Made by a program: the position numbers and the translations under genes
Shown: positions 52,180 through 61,087 of the stretch, in pieces
How the letters are laid out: each line of letters begins with the position of its first letter
Position numbering within the stretch: the stretch's first letter is position 1
NCBI RefSeq assembly: GCF_900156805.1
Contig: NZ_FTOQ01000002.1
Coordinates: 496,001-560,000 of the forward strand
DNA: 64,000 nt
Reading direction: 5' to 3'
From: Roseivivax lentus
GTDB lineage: Bacteria > Pseudomonadota > Alphaproteobacteria > Rhodobacterales > Rhodobacteraceae
The notes under the pieces: generated by a model
Databases searched by the model: none
Told to the model about the DNA's origin: nothing
What the model saw: only the letters and a program-made list of their open reading frames with translations

Positions 52180-53922
52180 ATGAGGCGTTCTTTCGATCTT
52201 CGAGCGGGGCTCGTCGTCCTGTTTCTGGCCGCGGTGGCGGGCCTTGGCGCCGTGGTCTGGCGCACGGGCTACGTGCAGGCGCTGCAGCCCCTGTCGCAGG
52301 CCGGGGCGTCCGACCTGACCGTCGCCGCCGACCGGCTGGTCACGCAATTGTCGCGCTACCGGGAATTCGCCGTGCTGATGTCCGACCACCCGGCGCTCTG
52401 GGCGCGCCGCGCGGGCGGATCGCGCGAGGCCGCCGATGCCGCGCTGATCGAGGCCACCGACCGCACCGGCACCGCCGCCGCCTTCTTCCTGTCGCCCGAG
52501 GGCCGCGTGCTGGCCGCCTCCCGCCCCGGCGATCCCCGGGCGCTGACCGATCCCGCGGTGATCATGCGGGCGGGGCAGGGGGCGCTCGGCGCCGGGCTCG
52601 GCACGCTCGAAGGGGAGCGGGTCTTCGTCTTCGCCGCGCCGCATTTCGGCGCGGCGGGCGCGGTGGCGGGCGCGCTCGTCGTGGCGGTCGATCTGGCCGC
52701 GCTGGAACGCGAATGGCGCGGCTCGCTGCCCACGGTCTATTTCACCGATCCCGACGGCCGGGTCTTCGTCACCAACCGCTCCGAGCTGCTCTACTGGCGC
52801 CAGGACGGCGCGTCGAGCTTCGTGGCCCCCGACGGGCGCCGCTTCGCGCTGGGCGCGGACGCGGTGGGCGGGCTCACGATCCGGCGGCAGCAGATGTCGC
52901 CCTACATCCCCGCCGAGGCGCTTTACCTCACCGATGCGCTGCCGGTGATCGGGCTCACCGGCCACGCGCTGATCGACGTGACCGAGGCCAAGCGGCTGGC
53001 CGGGCTGCAGGCGGCGGTCGCGGTCGCGCTCTGCCTCTTCTTCGGCGCGCTGCTGTTTCTCGCCACCGAGCGGCGGCGCACACTGGCGCTGGCCAACCAG
53101 CGGCTGGAGGACCGGGTCGCCGAACGCACCCGTGCGCTGTCGGAGACCAATGCCGCGCTGCGCCGCGAGGTCGCCGAACGCGAGGAGGCCGAGCGGCGCC
53201 TGACCCGCGCCCAGGCGGAGCTGGTGCAGGCGGGCAAGCTGTCGGCGCTGGGGCAGATGTCGGCGGGGATCAGCCACGAGCTGAACCAGCCCCTGATGGC
53301 GATCCGCTCCTACGCCGAGAACGGCGCGGCCTTTCTCGACCGGGGCCGGCCCGAGGCGGCGGCGGAAAATCTCGGCCGCATCAGCCAGATGGCGGGCCGG
53401 ATGGGGCGCATCATCCAGAACCTGCGCGCCTTCGCCCGGCAGGAGGCCGCGCCCGCGACCGAGGTCGGGCTGGCCGGGATCGTCGATGCCACGCTCGACC
53501 TCGTGGAGCCGCGGATCCGCTCCGAAGGCGTCGCGGTCGACTGGGTGCCGCCCAATGCGCCGGTCACGGTGATCGGCGGCGAGGTGCGGCTGGGCCAGGT
53601 CGTGCTGAACCTCATCACCAACGCGCTCGACGCGATGGCCGAAAGCCCCGAGCGGCGGCTGCGGATCCGCATCGACGGCGACGATCATGGCCATGCGCTC
53701 CTGACGGTGCAGGATACCGGTCCCGGCATCGCCGAGCCTGAACGCATCTTCGATCCGTTCTATTCCACCAAGGCGGTGGGCTCGGGCGAGGGCATGGGCC
53801 TCGGCCTGTCGATCAGCTACGGCATGATCCAGAGCTTCGGCGGCAAGCTGCGCGGCGCCAATGCGGCCGGTGGCGGCGCGATCTTCACGGTCGAGCTCGA
53901 CCGCGCGCGGGAGGCCGCATGA
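52180..53922 (+). CDS. dctB: C4-dicarboxylate sensor histidine kinase
   Basis: 580 residues. TM1 (about 8-27), a periplasmic double-PDC-like sensor domain (about 30-270, with YFTDPDGRVFVTNRSELLYW), TM2 (about 274-296), coiled coil, then HisKA with H366 in GISHELNQPL and a HATPase domain (NLITNALDA, DTGPGI, GMGLGLSIS). The arrangement and the NQPL motif are those of DctB, which senses external dicarboxylates and phosphorylates DctD. It is divergent from the P450 gene with 62 bases between. Confidence 0.92.
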   Translation: MRRSFDLRAGLVVLFLAAVAGLGAVVWRTGYVQALQPLSQAGASDLTVAADRLVTQLSRYREFAVLMSDHPALWARRAGGSREAADAALIEATDRTGTAAAFFLSPEGRVLAASRPGDPRALTDPAVIMRAGQGALGAGLGTLEGERVFVFAAPHFGAAGAVAGALVVAVDLAALEREWRGSLPTVYFTDPDGRVFVTNRSELLYWRQDGASSFVAPDGRRFALGADAVGGLTIRRQQMSPYIPAEALYLTDALPVIGLTGHALIDVTEAKRLAGLQAAVAVALCLFFGALLFLATERRRTLALANQRLEDRVAERTRALSETNAALRREVAEREEAERRLTRAQAELVQAGKLSALGQMSAGISHELNQPLMAIRSYAENGAAFLDRGRPEAAAENLGRISQMAGRMGRIIQNLRAFARQEAAPATEVGLAGIVDATLDLVEPRIRSEGVAVDWVPPNAPVTVIGGEVRLGQVVLNLITNALDAMAESPERRLRIRIDGDDHGHALLTVQDTGPGIAEPERIFDPFYSTKAVGSGEGMGLGLSISYGMIQSFGGKLRGANAAGGGAIFTVELDRAREAA

Positions 53923-54082
53923 GCGCGCCCTGTGCCATCGCGCGCCGCCCGGGCGGCCCCATGCGTGCCGCTGCGCCCTGCCGAACCGGCCCGGCGCATG
54001 GCCCCGCGCGCGCACCGCGCCGTACAGAAAAATCCGCGCGGACCACGCCGCGCCCACCAAAGCATCAATGGGAGCCCCGGCC

Positions 54083-55309
54083 ATGACCCGCGCCGTCCTG
54101 CTCGTGGATGACGACGCGGCGGTGCGCGAGGCGCTCGCCCAGACCCTCGATCTGGAAGGGCTCCAGCCCGTGACAGCGGGCTCCTTCGTCGAGGCCAAGG
54201 ACCGCATCGGCCCGGATTTCGAGGGTGTGATCCTGTCCGATATCCGCATGCCCGGCCGCGACGGCTTCCACCTGCTCGACTATGCCCATCGCGCCGATCC
54301 CGAATTGCCGGTGATCCTGCTGACCGGTGAGGGGGACATCCCGATGGCGGTGCGCGCGATGGCCGCGGGCGCCTTCGACTTTCTCGAAAAACCCTGCGCC
54401 CCTTCGGATCTCGTCGCGGTGATCGGCCGCGCGCTGAAGACCCGCGCGCTGGTCCTCGAGAACCGCCGCCTGAAGGCCGAACTTGCCGCGGGCGATCCCG
54501 CCGCCCGGCTCATCTTCGGGCGCTCCCGGCAATCGGAGGGGCTGCGCGACCAGGTGCGCATCGCTGCGCGCTCGGGCGCGGCCACGCTGGTCAGCGGCGC
54601 GCCGGGGACCGGCATTCCGAAGATCGCCGAGGTGCTGCATCTCTGCTCGCCGCGCGCCAAGCAGCCCTTCGAGAAGCGCGCCGCGCGCAGCCTCGACCGC
54701 GCCGCCTTCGCCGAGCTGTGGTCGCAGACGGCTCCGGGCACGCTTTTTCTGGACGAGATCGGCCAGCTTGGTCCGGACCTGCAGATGGCGCTCGCCGATG
54801 CGCTCGATGCCGGCGGGCCGGTGCTGGTCGCGGGCACGAGCGAGCGGCTGGACGACGCCGTGAGCCGCGGCGCCTTCTCCGCCGATCTCTATTACCGGCT
54901 CGCGGTCTGCCGGGTGGAGATCCCCACGCTGGCCGAAAGGCCCGAGGACATTCCGGTGCTCTTTCGCCATTACGTGGCCCAGGCCGCCGAGCAGGCGGGC
55001 CTGCAGCCGCCCGAGATTACCGAGGACGTGATCGCCGATCTGATGGCGCGGGACTGGCCCGGCAATGCCCGCGCGCTGATGTCCGAGGCGATGCGCTTTG
55101 CGCTGGGGCTGCGCAACGCGACGCAGGTGCCCGATCCGGGTCTCGGTCTTGCCGACCGCATGGCGCAGGTCGAACGCTCGCTTCTCAGCGAGGCGCTGGC
55201 GCGGGCGGGCGGGCAGGCCAGCCGCGCGGCGGAGGCGCTGAAACTGCCGCGCAAGACCTTCTACGACAAGCTCGCGAAATACCGCCTGAAGCCCGAGGAC
55301 TTCCGCTAG
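54083..55309 (+). CDS. dctD: DctD-type response regulator lacking GAFTGA
   Basis: 408 residues. Receiver domain with D53 (LSDIRMPGRDGFHLLDYA) and K103; AAA+ domain about 143-345; Fis-type helix-turn-helix at the end (SRAAEALKLPRKTFYDKLAKYRLKP). The AAA+ part is degenerate: Walker A reads SGAPGTGIPK instead of GETGTGKE, and the sigma54-contacting GAFTGA loop that should precede Walker B (LFLDEIGQL, 221-229) is absent. Thus it probably does not work with sigma54, like the NtrC of Rhodobacter capsulatus. ATG 54083 with GGGAGC upstream was chosen. Confidence 0.9.
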   Translation: MTRAVLLVDDDAAVREALAQTLDLEGLQPVTAGSFVEAKDRIGPDFEGVILSDIRMPGRDGFHLLDYAHRADPELPVILLTGEGDIPMAVRAMAAGAFDFLEKPCAPSDLVAVIGRALKTRALVLENRRLKAELAAGDPAARLIFGRSRQSEGLRDQVRIAARSGAATLVSGAPGTGIPKIAEVLHLCSPRAKQPFEKRAARSLDRAAFAELWSQTAPGTLFLDEIGQLGPDLQMALADALDAGGPVLVAGTSERLDDAVSRGAFSADLYYRLAVCRVEIPTLAERPEDIPVLFRHYVAQAAEQAGLQPPEITEDVIADLMARDWPGNARALMSEAMRFALGLRNATQVPDPGLGLADRMAQVERSLLSEALARAGGQASRAAEALKLPRKTFYDKLAKYRLKPEDFR

Positions 55310-55419
55310 GCGCCGCGGGGCTGGCCCGCGCCGGGGCGCCGCCGGCACGCGCCCGGGCCGCGATAGCGCGAAACGGCGCGCCATGCTAAGATCGGGATTT
55401 TTACGCAAGGAATTTCCCG

Positions 55420-56091
55420 ATGAAGCATTCGTTTTCCGCCTGGCTCACCTCCACCCGCGATGCGGACCTGACCGAGTTGCGCGCCGTGGTCCAGAACGCG
55501 CCCGCCGAATGGGAGGATGTCGAAACCCTGCCGCAGGCGCAGGCCCGGATCGAGGCGCTGGCCGGGGTCGACGACCAGACCCGCCGGGCCCGCCAGATGG
55601 ACCTCGCCCGCGCCTTCCTGTCCTTCGAGAAGGCGCGTGCCCGGCCCCGGGGCGTCGGGCTCTTGTCCTTCGGACCCAGCGTCTTCGCGCTGATGGCGAT
55701 CGTGCTTGGCGTGATCTCCTTCGGGATCTTCTCGAAGACCGAACCGACGCTTCTCGACCAGCTCTCCGATACCGAGACCGCGCGCGGGCTCATTACCTTC
55801 ATCTTCGCGCTGGGGGTCATGTCGCTGGCGCTCATCATCGTGAGCGCGAGCTTCATCTCGGACGGATCGCGCCCGCATGCCTTCGACCGCGCGAAGGAGG
55901 TGTTCACCTCGCTCGTGGCGATCCTCGGCACGATCCTGGGCTTCTATTTCGGCGTGGGCGAGGCCGAGCGGCTGGAGGAGGCGCAGGCCAATGCGGCCCA
56001 GTCCTCGCTCGTGGCGCCGAACGCGCCCCAGACCGGGATCGTCGCGCCCGATCCGGCGCCCATGCCCGATCCCGCGCCCGGGACCGAGTAG
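55420..56091 (+). CDS. membrane protein of unknown function between dctD and dctP
   Basis: 223 residues. A soluble, charged N-terminus (about 1-80, FSAWLTSTRDADLTELRAVVQNAPAEW...), three transmembrane helices (about 86-104, 123-144, 162-179) and a Pro/Ala-rich acidic tail. AAGGAA at 55405-55410 precedes the ATG. I recognise no family. It lies in the middle of the dct cluster, same strand, but gaps of 110 and 300 bases on either side leave its membership open. Confidence 0.65.
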   Translation: MKHSFSAWLTSTRDADLTELRAVVQNAPAEWEDVETLPQAQARIEALAGVDDQTRRARQMDLARAFLSFEKARARPRGVGLLSFGPSVFALMAIVLGVISFGIFSKTEPTLLDQLSDTETARGLITFIFALGVMSLALIIVSASFISDGSRPHAFDRAKEVFTSLVAILGTILGFYFGVGEAERLEEAQANAAQSSLVAPNAPQTGIVAPDPAPMPDPAPGTE

Positions 56092-56391
56092 CGCGGCGCG
56101 GGGTGGGCGCATCATGCCCCGCTTCAGACGATTCGCAGGCGTGCGCGCCTTGTGCGGCTTTTCGCACTGTGAGCGGCCAAACTTGTGCGGAATTCCGCAC
56201 AAGGCCCCGGGCGCCCCTCAGGGGGCGCAGGGCAACATCATGAAAATAAATGGAAAACTGCAGCCATAGCGCGGCGAATCAATTATCTTGTCAGGACCCG
56301 GCGAACGGCGTTCCCTGCTGCGAGCGCCGGGCGGGATCGCCCCGCGCCCAAGATCGATGCACGACTGCATCCAAACGTCTGGGAGGACCTA
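56092..56391 (+). promoter_or_regulatory. dctP upstream region with two GTGCG-N6-CGCAC palindromes
   Basis: Site 1: GTGCG 56152-56156, CGCAC 56163-56167. Site 2: GTGCG 56185-56189, CGCAC 56196-56200, extended to a perfect 22-base palindrome at 56182-56203. CTTGTGCGG begins both (56149, 56182), 33 bases apart, so they lie on one face of the helix. They resemble the tandem activator sites described for DctD in rhizobia. They stand about 190-240 bases before the dctP start. I find no -24/-12 (GG-N10-GC) sigma54 promoter between them and the gene. The rest holds no coding sequence. Confidence 0.7.
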
Positions 56392-57411
56392 ATGAAGACA
56401 TTCCTGAAGACCACCGCCGCCGTTGCGGCCCTCGCGGTCTCCGCCACCACCGCCTTTGCCGCCGAGCATGAGGCCGGGTGCGACGACGGCGAGATGGTCA
56501 TCAAGTTCAGCCACGTCACCAATTCCGACCGCCACCCCAAGGGCCTCGCCGCGACCCTCCTGCAGGAGCGCGTCAATACCGAGATGAACGGTGTGGCCTG
56601 CATGGAGGTCTATCCGAACTCCACGCTTTACAACGACGACCAGGTGCTCGAGGCGATGCTGCAGGGGGACGTGCAGATGGCCGCGCCCTCGCTGTCGAAA
56701 TTCGAGCAGTTCACCAAGGTGTTTCGCATCTTCGACCTGCCCTTCATGTTCAAGAACATCGAATCCGTGGACGCGTTCCAGAATTCCGAGACCGGCCAGG
56801 CGATGAAGGAATCCATGGCCCGCCGCGGTCTGCTGGGCCTCGAATTCTGGCACAATGGCATGAAGCAGATGTCGGCCAACAAGCCGCTCATCCTGCCCAC
56901 CGATGCCGCGGGCCTCAAGTTCCGCGTCCAGCCCTCCGAGGTGATCAAGGCGCAGATGGAAGCGATCGGCGTCTCGCCGCAGCCCATGGCCTTCTCCGAG
57001 GTCTACGGCGCGCTGCAGACGGGCGTCGTCGACGGTCAGGAGAACACCTGGTCCAACATCTACGGCCAGAAGTTCTTCGAGGTGCAGGACGGCATCACCG
57101 AGACCAACCACGGCATCATCGACTACATGGTCGTGACCTCCACCGATTGGTGGGATAGCCTCGACCCGGCGGTGCGCGATCAGCTCTCCACCATCCTCAG
57201 CGAAGTGACCACCGAGCGGAACGCCGCGGTGGGCCAGGTCGACGCCGATGCCCGCCAGGCGGTGCTCGATGCGGGCTCCACCATCGTCGAGCTGACGCCC
57301 GAGCAGCGTCAGGCCTGGGTCGACGCGATGAGCCCGGTCTGGGATCAGTTCCGCGAAGATGTCGGCCAGGAGAACATCGACGCGGCGCAGGCGATCAACG
57401 CCAGCATGTAA
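56392..57411 (+). CDS. dctP: TRAP transporter substrate-binding protein (C4-dicarboxylate type)
   Basis: 339 residues. Signal peptide MKTFLKTTAAVAALAVSATTAFA (cleavage near residue 23). The mature part has VIKFSHVTNSDRHPKGLAA, QGDVQMAAPSLSKF and the ligand-carboxylate arginine in GLKFRVQPSEV; the ENTWSNIYGQKFFEVQDGI segment is typical of DctP. It binds C4-dicarboxylates in the periplasm and hands them to DctQM. GGGAGGACC precedes ATG 56392. Confidence 0.94.
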   Translation: MKTFLKTTAAVAALAVSATTAFAAEHEAGCDDGEMVIKFSHVTNSDRHPKGLAATLLQERVNTEMNGVACMEVYPNSTLYNDDQVLEAMLQGDVQMAAPSLSKFEQFTKVFRIFDLPFMFKNIESVDAFQNSETGQAMKESMARRGLLGLEFWHNGMKQMSANKPLILPTDAAGLKFRVQPSEVIKAQMEAIGVSPQPMAFSEVYGALQTGVVDGQENTWSNIYGQKFFEVQDGITETNHGIIDYMVVTSTDWWDSLDPAVRDQLSTILSEVTTERNAAVGQVDADARQAVLDAGSTIVELTPEQRQAWVDAMSPVWDQFREDVGQENIDAAQAINASM

Positions 57412-57430
57412 GCCGGGACAGCCACGGTTT

Positions 57431-57463
57431 GCGCCCGTCCGCACCGATCTTGCGGACGGGCGC
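57431..57463 (+). other. strong hairpin between dctP and dctQ
   Basis: GCGCCCGTCCGCA (57431-57443) is perfectly complementary to TGCGGACGGGCGC (57451-57463), loop of seven. No T-run. A stem of this kind after a binding-protein gene usually protects the 3' end of its message, giving more DctP than permease. Confidence 0.75.
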
Positions 57464-57510
57464 AGGCCCGTGCGGAACCTTCATTCGCAAACCTGGACAG
57501 GGAGAGAGCC

Positions 57511-58200
57511 ATGTCCTCTCATTACGAGCCGAAAGGGCCCGTCGGCCGTTTCGTGCATGAGCTCGAGGAAACGGCGATTGCGGTGATCCTCGGTCTGATG
57601 ACCCTCATCACCTTCGTCAATGTCGTGCTGCGCTATGGTTTCCAGACTGGATTGACCTGGGGGCTCGAGGCGGTGTCTTTCCTCTTTGCCTGGCTGGTCC
57701 TGTTCGGGGTGTCCTACGCGGTGAAGGTCACCGCCCATCTGGGCGTCGACGCGGTCACCAACATGTTCGCGCCCAATGTCCGCCGCGTGCTGGCGCTGGT
57801 CTCGGCGGCGGTCTGCATCGCCTACGGCTTGCTGCTGATGAAGGGGGCCTGGGATTACTGGGCCAATTTCGCCAACCTGCCGCAGACCACGGGCCGCTGG
57901 TTCCCCACCGGCTTCGAGGAGATGACTCGCACCTCCTATCGCAGCTGGTACGAGGTGCTCGAAGTGCCGATGCCCGAATTCCTGCGCTTTCTGGAGCCCT
58001 TGATGAACGAAGGCGAGACCTACGAGAAGATGCCGCGCTTCATCCCCTACGCCATCCTGCCCATCGGCATCGCGCTGCTGCTCTTTCGCTTCATCGAGGC
58101 CGGATGGCGCATCTGGACCGGCGAAAGCGACAGCCTGATCGTCAGCCACGAAGCCGAGGACGCCGTCGACGACGTCGCCCACATGAACAAGGGGGACTGA
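57511..58200 (+). CDS. dctQ: TRAP transporter small permease
   Basis: 229 residues, four main transmembrane helices. Core blocks: ELEETAIAVILGLMTLITFVNVVLRYGF and WGLEAVSFLFAWLVLFGVSYAVKVTAHLGVD. A longer than usual loop (about 115-175, with TTGRWFPTGFEEMTRTSYRSWYEVLEVPMPEF) lies between helices 3 and 4, as in some DctQ of alphaproteobacteria. GGGAGAG precedes the ATG. It forms the membrane complex with DctM. Confidence 0.92.
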   Translation: MSSHYEPKGPVGRFVHELEETAIAVILGLMTLITFVNVVLRYGFQTGLTWGLEAVSFLFAWLVLFGVSYAVKVTAHLGVDAVTNMFAPNVRRVLALVSAAVCIAYGLLLMKGAWDYWANFANLPQTTGRWFPTGFEEMTRTSYRSWYEVLEVPMPEFLRFLEPLMNEGETYEKMPRFIPYAILPIGIALLLFRFIEAGWRIWTGESDSLIVSHEAEDAVDDVAHMNKGD

Positions 58201-58204
58201 GATC

Positions 58205-59581
58205 ATGGAAGTCGCCATTCTCTTTGCCCTCGTCATCGGGCTGATGCTGATCGGCGTGCCGATCGCGGTCAGCCTCGGCATGGCCTCGACCATCTTCCTG
58301 CTGGTCCTGTCCGACACCTCGCTCGCCTCCATCGCGCAGAGCTTCTTTCAGGCGATGGCGGGGCATTACACCCTGCTGGCCATTCCGTTCTTCATCCTGG
58401 CCTCGAGCTTCATGTCGACGGGCGGCGTGGCGCGGCGGATCATCCGCTTCTCCATCGCCATCGTCGGGCACTTCCCGGGCGGGCTCGCCATTGCGGGCGT
58501 CTTCGCCTGCATGCTCTTCGCGGCGCTTTCCGGCTCGTCCCCGGCCACGGTCGTCGCCATCGGCTCCATCGTGATCGCGGGCATGCGGCAGGTAGGCTAT
58601 TCCAAGGACTTCGCCGCGGGCGTCATCGCCAATGCGGGCACGCTCGGCATCCTCATCCCGCCCTCCATCGTGATGGTGGTCTATGCCTCCGCCACGGACG
58701 TGTCGGTGGGCCGGATGTTCCTCGCGGGCGTCATTCCGGGCCTTATGGCCGGCACCATGCTGATGCTGACGATCTACATCATCGCCAAGGTGAAGGATCT
58801 GCCCAAGGGCGACTGGCAGGGCTGGACCGAGGTCTTCGCGGCGGGCCGCGACGCTTCCTGGGGTCTCTTTCTCATCGTCATCATCCTGGGCGGCATCTAT
58901 GGCGGCATCTTCACGCCCACCGAGGCTGCGGCGGTGGCGGCGATCTACGCCTTCCTGATCGCCAATTTCGTCTATGCCGACATGGGCCCGCTCGCCACCG
59001 GCGAGGGCCAGCCCAACAAGACGCTGCTGCACAAGCCCATCGCGCTCCTGAGCGTGTTCTTCCACCGCGACACCAAGAACACCCTCTTCGAGGCCGGCAA
59101 GCTGACCATCACGCTGATGTTCATCATCGCCAACGCGCTGATCCTGAAGCACGTGCTGACCGACGAGCAGATCCCCCAGCATATCGCCCGGGTGATGCTC
59201 GATGCGGGCTTCGGGCCGATCATGTTCCTCGTGATCGTGAACGTGATCCTGCTGATCGGCGGGCAGTTCATGGAGCCCTCGGGCCTTCTGGTGATCGTGG
59301 CCCCGCTGGTCTTCCCGATCGCCATCCAGCTCGGCATCGACCCCATTCATCTGGGGATCATCATGGTGGTGAACATGGAGATCGGGATGATCACGCCGCC
59401 CGTGGGTCTGAACCTCTTTGTGACCTCGGGCGTCGCGGGCATGTCGATGACGCGGGTCGTGCGCGCGGCGCTGCCCTTCCTCGGGGTGCTCTTCGTGTTC
59501 CTGATCATGGTGACCTACATCCCGATCCTGTCGACCTGGCTGCCGACGCTGCTGATGGGACCCGAGATCATCACCTACTGA
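58205..59581 (+). CDS. dctM: TRAP transporter large permease
   Basis: 458 residues, about 12 transmembrane helices. DctM signatures: LMLIGVPIAVSLGMAS, FAALSGSSPATVVAIGSIVIAGMRQVGYSKDFAAGVIANAGTLGILIPPSIVMVVYA and FTPTEAAAVAAIYAF. A cytoplasmic-type insertion around 255-300 (GQPNKTLLHKPIALLSVFFHRDTKN) is present. It uses the sodium gradient to import dicarboxylates. Starts four bases after dctQ; terminator follows. Confidence 0.94.
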   Translation: MEVAILFALVIGLMLIGVPIAVSLGMASTIFLLVLSDTSLASIAQSFFQAMAGHYTLLAIPFFILASSFMSTGGVARRIIRFSIAIVGHFPGGLAIAGVFACMLFAALSGSSPATVVAIGSIVIAGMRQVGYSKDFAAGVIANAGTLGILIPPSIVMVVYASATDVSVGRMFLAGVIPGLMAGTMLMLTIYIIAKVKDLPKGDWQGWTEVFAAGRDASWGLFLIVIILGGIYGGIFTPTEAAAVAAIYAFLIANFVYADMGPLATGEGQPNKTLLHKPIALLSVFFHRDTKNTLFEAGKLTITLMFIIANALILKHVLTDEQIPQHIARVMLDAGFGPIMFLVIVNVILLIGGQFMEPSGLLVIVAPLVFPIAIQLGIDPIHLGIIMVVNMEIGMITPPVGLNLFVTSGVAGMSMTRVVRAALPFLGVLFVFLIMVTYIPILSTWLPTLLMGPEIITY

Positions 59582-59633
59582 CCGGGCGCACCTCTTTGGC
59601 CCTTGCGGGCCGCATCGGGTGAGTACGAGTGAC

Positions 59634-59666
59634 GGGCGGCGCTTCGGATCGGAGCGCCGCCCTTTT
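59634..59666 (+). terminator. intrinsic terminator of the dctPQM unit
   Basis: GGGCGGCGCT (59634-59643) pairs with AGCGCCGCCC (59653-59662) around a nine-base loop, followed by TTTT (59663-59666). Confidence 0.9.
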
Positions 59667-59706
59667 ACTGTCGGTCGGGGATGTTTGCCGGGAAGGCGCC
59701 CGAACG

Positions 59707-59809
59707 GCAGGTCCGCCTCGCAAGACGCCCGATCGCAGGGGCGGCGCGGTGCCGGGGCCTCGAGGTCAAGCCGCGGGCAGGCCCGCGGGGCCTGCGGCCA
59801 CCTCGACCC
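59707..59809 (+). repeat. dispersed intergenic repeat, copy B
   Basis: Counterpart of 50830-50932, same length, with shared blocks GCAGGTC, CCTC-AGG-CAAGCC, AGGCCCG, GCCTGCGGC, GACCC in order. It contains the stem CCGCGGGC (59771-59778)/GCCCGCGG (59781-59788), and GAGGTC...CCTCGACC forms an outer pairing. It ends ten bases before the tpiA stop. Confidence 0.6.
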
Positions 59810-59818
59810 CTCGGCGCC

Positions 59819-60556
59819 TCACACGGAAGCGTCGAGCGCGTCGATGATCCCGCCGAAATCGCTGGCCTTGAGCGAGGCCCCCCCGACGAGCGCGCCATCC
59901 ACATCCGCCACGCCGAAGATCTCGGCGGCATTGCCGGGCTTCACGCTGCCGCCGTAGAGAAGCGCCATGTCGCTGCCGGTCGCGAACCGCTCCGACAGGG
60001 TCTTGCGCATGAAGGCATGCACCTCGCCGATCTCCTCGAGGCTCGGCACCTTGCCGGTGCCGATCGCCCAGATCGGTTCATAGGCGATGACGAGGGTCTC
60101 GGCGGTCGCACCGTCGGGCACCGAGCCCGCAAGCTGCGCGCCCACCACGTCCAGCGTCCGGCCCGCCTCGCGCTCCGCGAGGCTTTCGCCGACACAGAGG
60201 ATCACGGTGAGCCCCGCCTCCCAGCCCGCTCTGGTCTTGGCCGCCACGTCGGCATCGCTTTCGCCGTGATCGGCGCGGCGTTCGGAATGGCCGGTGATAA
60301 CATAGGTCGCGCCCGCGTCGCGCAGCATCTCCGCCGACACGTCGCCGGTATGCGCCCCCGAGGCCGCCGCGTGGCAATCCTGCCCGCCGATGGCGACGGG
60401 GCCGGCCTTGTCGACGGCCCGGCTGATGAGGGTGGCAGGGGGGCAGATCACCATCTCGGCGGTGCCGGGCGTCCGCGCGGCCAGCGTCTCAAGCTCGGCG
60501 AGGCTCGCGCCCGTGCCGTTCATCTTCCAATTGCCTGCGGCGATCTTGCGCGTCAT
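59819..60556 (-). CDS. tpiA: triose-phosphate isomerase
   Basis: 245 residues. Active-site motifs: AAGNWKMNG (N and K), VITGHSERR (catalytic histidine), [14 protein letters not shown] (catalytic glutamate and loop 6) and [12 protein letters not shown]. It interconverts dihydroxyacetone phosphate and glyceraldehyde 3-phosphate. The start [11 protein letters not shown] was chosen; an in-frame extension to 60601 is not part of the family. Confidence 0.96.
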   Translation of the reverse strand: MTRKIAAGNWKMNGTGASLAELETLAARTPGTAEMVICPPATLISRAVDKAGPVAIGGQDCHAAASGAHTGDVSAEMLRDAGATYVITGHSERRADHGESDADVAAKTRAGWEAGLTVILCVGESLAEREAGRTLDVVGAQLAGSVPDGATAETLVIAYEPIWAIGTGKVPSLEEIGEVHAFMRKTLSERFATGSDMALLYGGSVKPGNAAEIFGVADVDGALVGGASLKASDFGGIIDALDASV

Positions 60557-60637
60557 CGGTGCTTCTCCGGATTTGGGGTCGCCCGCATCATCGCGGAGCA
60601 TGCCCTGAGGTCAAGCACCCGGGGCCGGAGCGATGCG

Positions 60638-61021
60638 TCAGCCTTGGCTTTCGCGCTCGGCCTGCAGCTCGTCCACATCCTTGAACTTGATCGACTCGCC
60701 GCATCCGCAGGCATCGACCACGTTCGGATTGCGGAACTTGAAGCCCGATTCCAGCAGCGAGGTCTCGTAATCGATCTCGGTGCCGAAGAGGAACATCTGA
60801 GCCATGGGCGCGATCATCACCCGCGCGCCGTCCTGTTCGACCACCTCGTCATGGGGATCGGCGGCGTCGACGTAATCCATGGTGTATTCCATGCCCGCGC
60901 AGCCGCCCTTCTTGACGCCGATCTTCAGGCCGTGACGGCCGTCGCGCGCCATGAGCTTGGTGATCTGCCGGACCGCCGCCGGGGTCATTGTCAGCGGCGC
61001 TTGTCCCGGGATGCCGAACAT
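60638..61021 (-). CDS. A-type iron-sulfur carrier protein (IscA/SufA/ErpA family)
   Basis: 127 residues. The three conserved cysteines are C41 (GGCAGMEY) and C105, C107 (CGCGES), which bind iron or a [2Fe-2S]/[4Fe-4S] cluster. LTMTPAAVRQITKLM is the usual N-terminus; a 15-20 residue acidic tail follows the CGCGES motif. It passes clusters to targets such as complex I, APS reductase and sulfite reductase encoded in this window. AGGAGGCACCC upstream on the minus strand supports the start. Confidence 0.92.
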   Translation of the reverse strand: MFGIPGQAPLTMTPAAVRQITKLMARDGRHGLKIGVKKGGCAGMEYTMDYVDAADPHDEVVEQDGARVMIAPMAQMFLFGTEIDYETSLLESGFKFRNPNVVDACGCGESIKFKDVDELQAERESQG

Positions 61022-61087
61022 GAGGGTGCCTCCTTGGATGTTGTGGAAACATAAGCGAAGCGCGCAGCAATTCCAATGGGTCGGCCG

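Noticed and set aside
56204-56391. sigma54 (-24/-12) promoter for dctP
   Set aside because: I looked for GG-N10-GC with TGGCAC/TTGC context and found only TGG-N5-TGC with wrong spacing (around 56250). This also fits DctD lacking GAFTGA.
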